A stretch of DNA of 64,000 nt from Methylomonas montana (GTDB taxonomy: Bacteria; Pseudomonadota; Gammaproteobacteria; Methylococcales; Methylomonadaceae). The stretch lies in assembly GCF_030490285.1 (NCBI RefSeq), contig NZ_CP129884.1, positions 4,030,001 to 4,094,000 on the forward strand. Reading direction: 5' to 3'. Positions 62,425 through 64,000 of this stretch are shown one piece after another; the first letter of the stretch is position 1; each line of letters opens with the position of its first letter. The notes under the pieces are model-generated. The model had not been told where the DNA came from. It saw nothing but the letters and a program-made list of their open reading frames with translations, and searched no databases. A program made the position numbers and the translations under genes.

Positions 62425-63528
62425 ATGAAAAGCAGTCATGCCTTGGTCTATTTGCGCCAGTTGTGTTGCTCCGGGCTGCGGAAGGAACTGGTGATATCGG
62501 AGTTTCTCCGCACGCTACCTGAGGCGATTCCATCGAACAGCAATACTTTTTCCGGCGGCGATGCGCTGTTAAATCCCACGTATCATTTATGCGGCACACC
62601 CGAGCCTGACAAGGCCGATTTCATTCCGGCGGTGATATCGGCATTTTTTAACCACGAACGCAAATCGCGCACCCGGCAGTGGTTTGCCAGACATGACGTA
62701 CTGGCCGACCCGCTGGCGATAGACGAGCGGTTCTATCGGTCGGATATGTATAACCTGGTTTATCGACCATTCGATATGCATCATGCGCTGTGGACTCAAG
62801 TCACTTTAGAGGGCAAACATGCAGGCCTGCTGTGTGCGCATCGCTCCAAACAGCAAAAACCTTTCGATCGGAGCGAGCAGGATTTATTTAACCATTTGGC
62901 GAGCTATGTTTCGCACGCGTTGAAAGCAACGGGCGATGAGCGGATTGAGTATGGGGACATCGACGCCACCGGTATGCTGGTGATGAATGTCAGCGGAAAA
63001 GTATTGTTTCAGAGTCCGAAAACAAAGCATTTGATGGCGGCAGTGTGCCACCCAAGCTTGAACGAGAAGATGAGCAGTAGCCAAGACAAATTGATGGGAA
63101 GATTAGTCCGGTTATGCGCCAACATTAAGGCTATCCAACTGGGTCAAGACCTACCGCCGCCAGCTTACTGTCATACAGGGCCCATGGGAAAGTTTGTATT
63201 CCGCGCCTACTGGCTGGACAGCTGTCATCAGCAGCCGGATGGCTTGATCGGCGTGTCCATCGAACATCACGAGCCGCTGGCGCTCAAAATCTTGCGCGCC
63301 ATGCGAGACTCACCACTTTCTCCGACGCAAAAGGAAGTCGCCTTGTTACTGGCACAAGGCTTGGCCCTGGAGCATATCCGTAGCCGCCTGCATATCAAGC
63401 CGACCACGCTCAAGGATCACATTGGCAAGATTTACCTCAAACTGGATATTCATCAGCGCGAGGAATTGCTGCCAAAGCTGCTGACCTTAAGCCGCATGAC
63501 GGGCATAGCGGCTCGGTCGTCACGTTGA
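62425..63528 (+). CDS. LuxR-type regulator, paralogue 4
   Basis: The 367-residue protein has the paralogous N-terminal domain (HALVYLRQLCCSGLRKELVI) but is more diverged in the first 270 residues, including MNVSGKVLFQSPKTKHLMAA in place of the YQS block. Its last third is close to paralogue 2, and the DNA at 63387-63488 is identical to 58225-58326. The tail after the helix-turn-helix extends about ten residues (MTGIAARSSR). ATG at 62425 is 17 bases after a purine-rich AAAGGAA. Confidence 0.85.
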   Translation: MKSSHALVYLRQLCCSGLRKELVISEFLRTLPEAIPSNSNTFSGGDALLNPTYHLCGTPEPDKADFIPAVISAFFNHERKSRTRQWFARHDVLADPLAIDERFYRSDMYNLVYRPFDMHHALWTQVTLEGKHAGLLCAHRSKQQKPFDRSEQDLFNHLASYVSHALKATGDERIEYGDIDATGMLVMNVSGKVLFQSPKTKHLMAAVCHPSLNEKMSSSQDKLMGRLVRLCANIKAIQLGQDLPPPAYCHTGPMGKFVFRAYWLDSCHQQPDGLIGVSIEHHEPLALKILRAMRDSPLSPTQKEVALLLAQGLALEHIRSRLHIKPTTLKDHIGKIYLKLDIHQREELLPKLLTLSRMTGIAARSSR

Positions 63529-63535
63529 ATCAAAT

Positions 63536-63569
63536 CGGGCGGCGGCTCTTCCGAGATTGGCGCCGCCCG
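63536..63569. terminator. GC-rich hairpin between convergent genes
   Basis: CGGGCGGCG (63536-63544) pairs with CGCCGCCCG (63561-63569) between LuxR paralogue 4 and the VPLPA-CTERM gene. A short T-rich stretch follows on the plus strand (CTTTAAAT), so it may act as a terminator. Confidence 0.6.
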
Positions 63570-63577
63570 GACACGCT

Positions 63578-64000
63578 TTAAATCGGGTTTCCTGCTTTGG
63601 CGTTCCGGTTGAACCTCAACATCGCCAGCAAACCGCCCATGAACAGCCAGGCCGCGCCCGGCAGCGGTACCGCTGCCACACCGATTTCTCCGCTGGTATA
63701 GAGTCTGGTGAAATCCCAGCGCAAACCGTCGGCCAGCAGCGCGTTGCCGGTGTCGATACTGGCGAAATGTCCGGCGCTATTACCCCAGTCGAACAGATCG
63801 AACACATCGCCGGCCTTGGCGCTGAAGTTGTCCCACCACATCAGTTTCAACGTACCGCCAAAGCTCAATTTGCCGCCGACCTGAAGTTGATCGAATTGTT
63901 CGCCGGGCCTCAGGCCGCCGATTTCCGCCAGATAGACATTGTCCTGCCCAAAGCTGACGCTGCCGGTATTGGTCGCCATGCCTGGCGAATTGCCCAGTGA
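63578..64000 (-). CDS. VPLPA-CTERM protein, C-terminal part
   Basis: The frame runs off the right edge without a stop (SLGNSPGMATNTGSVSF continues past the edge on the minus strand), so 141 residues of a longer protein are visible. The body is rich in Gly and Asp (GDVFDLFDWGNSAGHFASID), in the manner of autotransporter-like passenger strands. The tail is AAVPLPGAAWLFMGGLLAML with a basic end (RFNRNAK), a VPLPA-CTERM sorting signal. It is the sixth such protein in the window. Confidence 0.8.
   Translation of the reverse strand, partial: SLGNSPGMATNTGSVSFGQDNVYLAEIGGLRPGEQFDQLQVGGKLSFGGTLKLMWWDNFSAKAGDVFDLFDWGNSAGHFASIDTGNALLADGLRWDFTRLYTSGEIGVAAVPLPGAAWLFMGGLLAMLRFNRNAKAGNPI

Noticed and set aside
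55902..63528. Acyl-homoserine-lactone quorum-sensing receptors
   Set aside because: The proteins are about 110 residues longer than LuxR/LasR, I do not see the autoinducer-binding residues, and no LuxI-type synthase is nearby.
1..64000. tRNA, rRNA, CRISPR arrays or a replication origin
   Set aside because: Reading through the gaps between genes I found no cloverleaf with a plausible anticodon arm, no regularly spaced direct repeats and no DnaA-box cluster; a covariance search could still reveal a missed small RNA.

Overview
This window reads as chromosomal DNA of a gammaproteobacterium of the Methylococcales type, probably Methylomonas-like. That placement is an inference. It rests on the hemC-hemD-hemX-hemY order, the gammaproteobacterial style of UbiD, RlmKL, Pgi, type II citrate synthase and ValS, moderately GC-rich coding sequence, and six secreted proteins ending in VPLPA-type exosortase sorting signals. 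No methane-oxidation gene lies in the window. I found no tRNA, rRNA, CRISPR array or intact transposase.

Layout. 1-6.7 kb: the end of a host-attachment-like protein, ubiD, then three signalling genes (receiver-PP2C phosphatase, membrane hybrid-type histidine kinase, receiver-HD-GYP). 6.8-11 kb: hemCDXY on the minus strand. 11.4-13.5 kb: two VPLPA-CTERM proteins. 13.4-17.5 kb: acylphosphatase, rlmKL, gltA. 17.6-21.7 kb: a very large membrane protein of unknown role. 21.8-29.2 kb, all minus: a split Aer-like chemoreceptor (CZB methyl-accepting protein plus a separate PAS protein), a double-receiver protein, an HDOD-GAF protein and valS.

29.4-31.0 kb is accessory: three small genes separated by integron attC-like sites, with no integrase in view, followed by a MOSC protein between two REP-like inverted repeats. 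31.7-34.6 kb holds membrane proteins, a membrane-anchored cupredoxin and a secreted protein that probably matures to an N-terminal histidine, which suggests copper handling. 34.9-39.8 kb: pgi, a secreted protein, a lipoprotein hydrolase and two more VPLPA-CTERM proteins. 39.6-45.1 kb contains an intact NarL-type regulator plus membrane hybrid kinase and a decayed second copy of that locus: a promoter-region repeat and a kinase fragment with an internal deletion at a 6-base microhomology. An IS3 transposase tail lies nearby. 45.2-50 kb: MerR and AraC-type regulators, a secreted protein, two facing pseudogenes (methyltransferase and AraC) and a fatty-acid-hydroxylase-type membrane protein.

50-64 kb carries the most unusual content. 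One minus-strand cluster has two fibre-like proteins that share an almost identical C-terminal domain, followed by a 536-residue protein in which a papain-like Cys-His-Asp set can be picked out. Next come four paralogous LuxR-type regulators of about 360 residues. Between the second and third are a lipoprotein amidohydrolase, a lipoprotein gamma-glutamylcyclotransferase-like protein and a cysteine hydrolase. The second and fourth regulators share an identical 102-base 3' segment, which points to recent gene conversion. The window ends inside a sixth VPLPA-CTERM gene.
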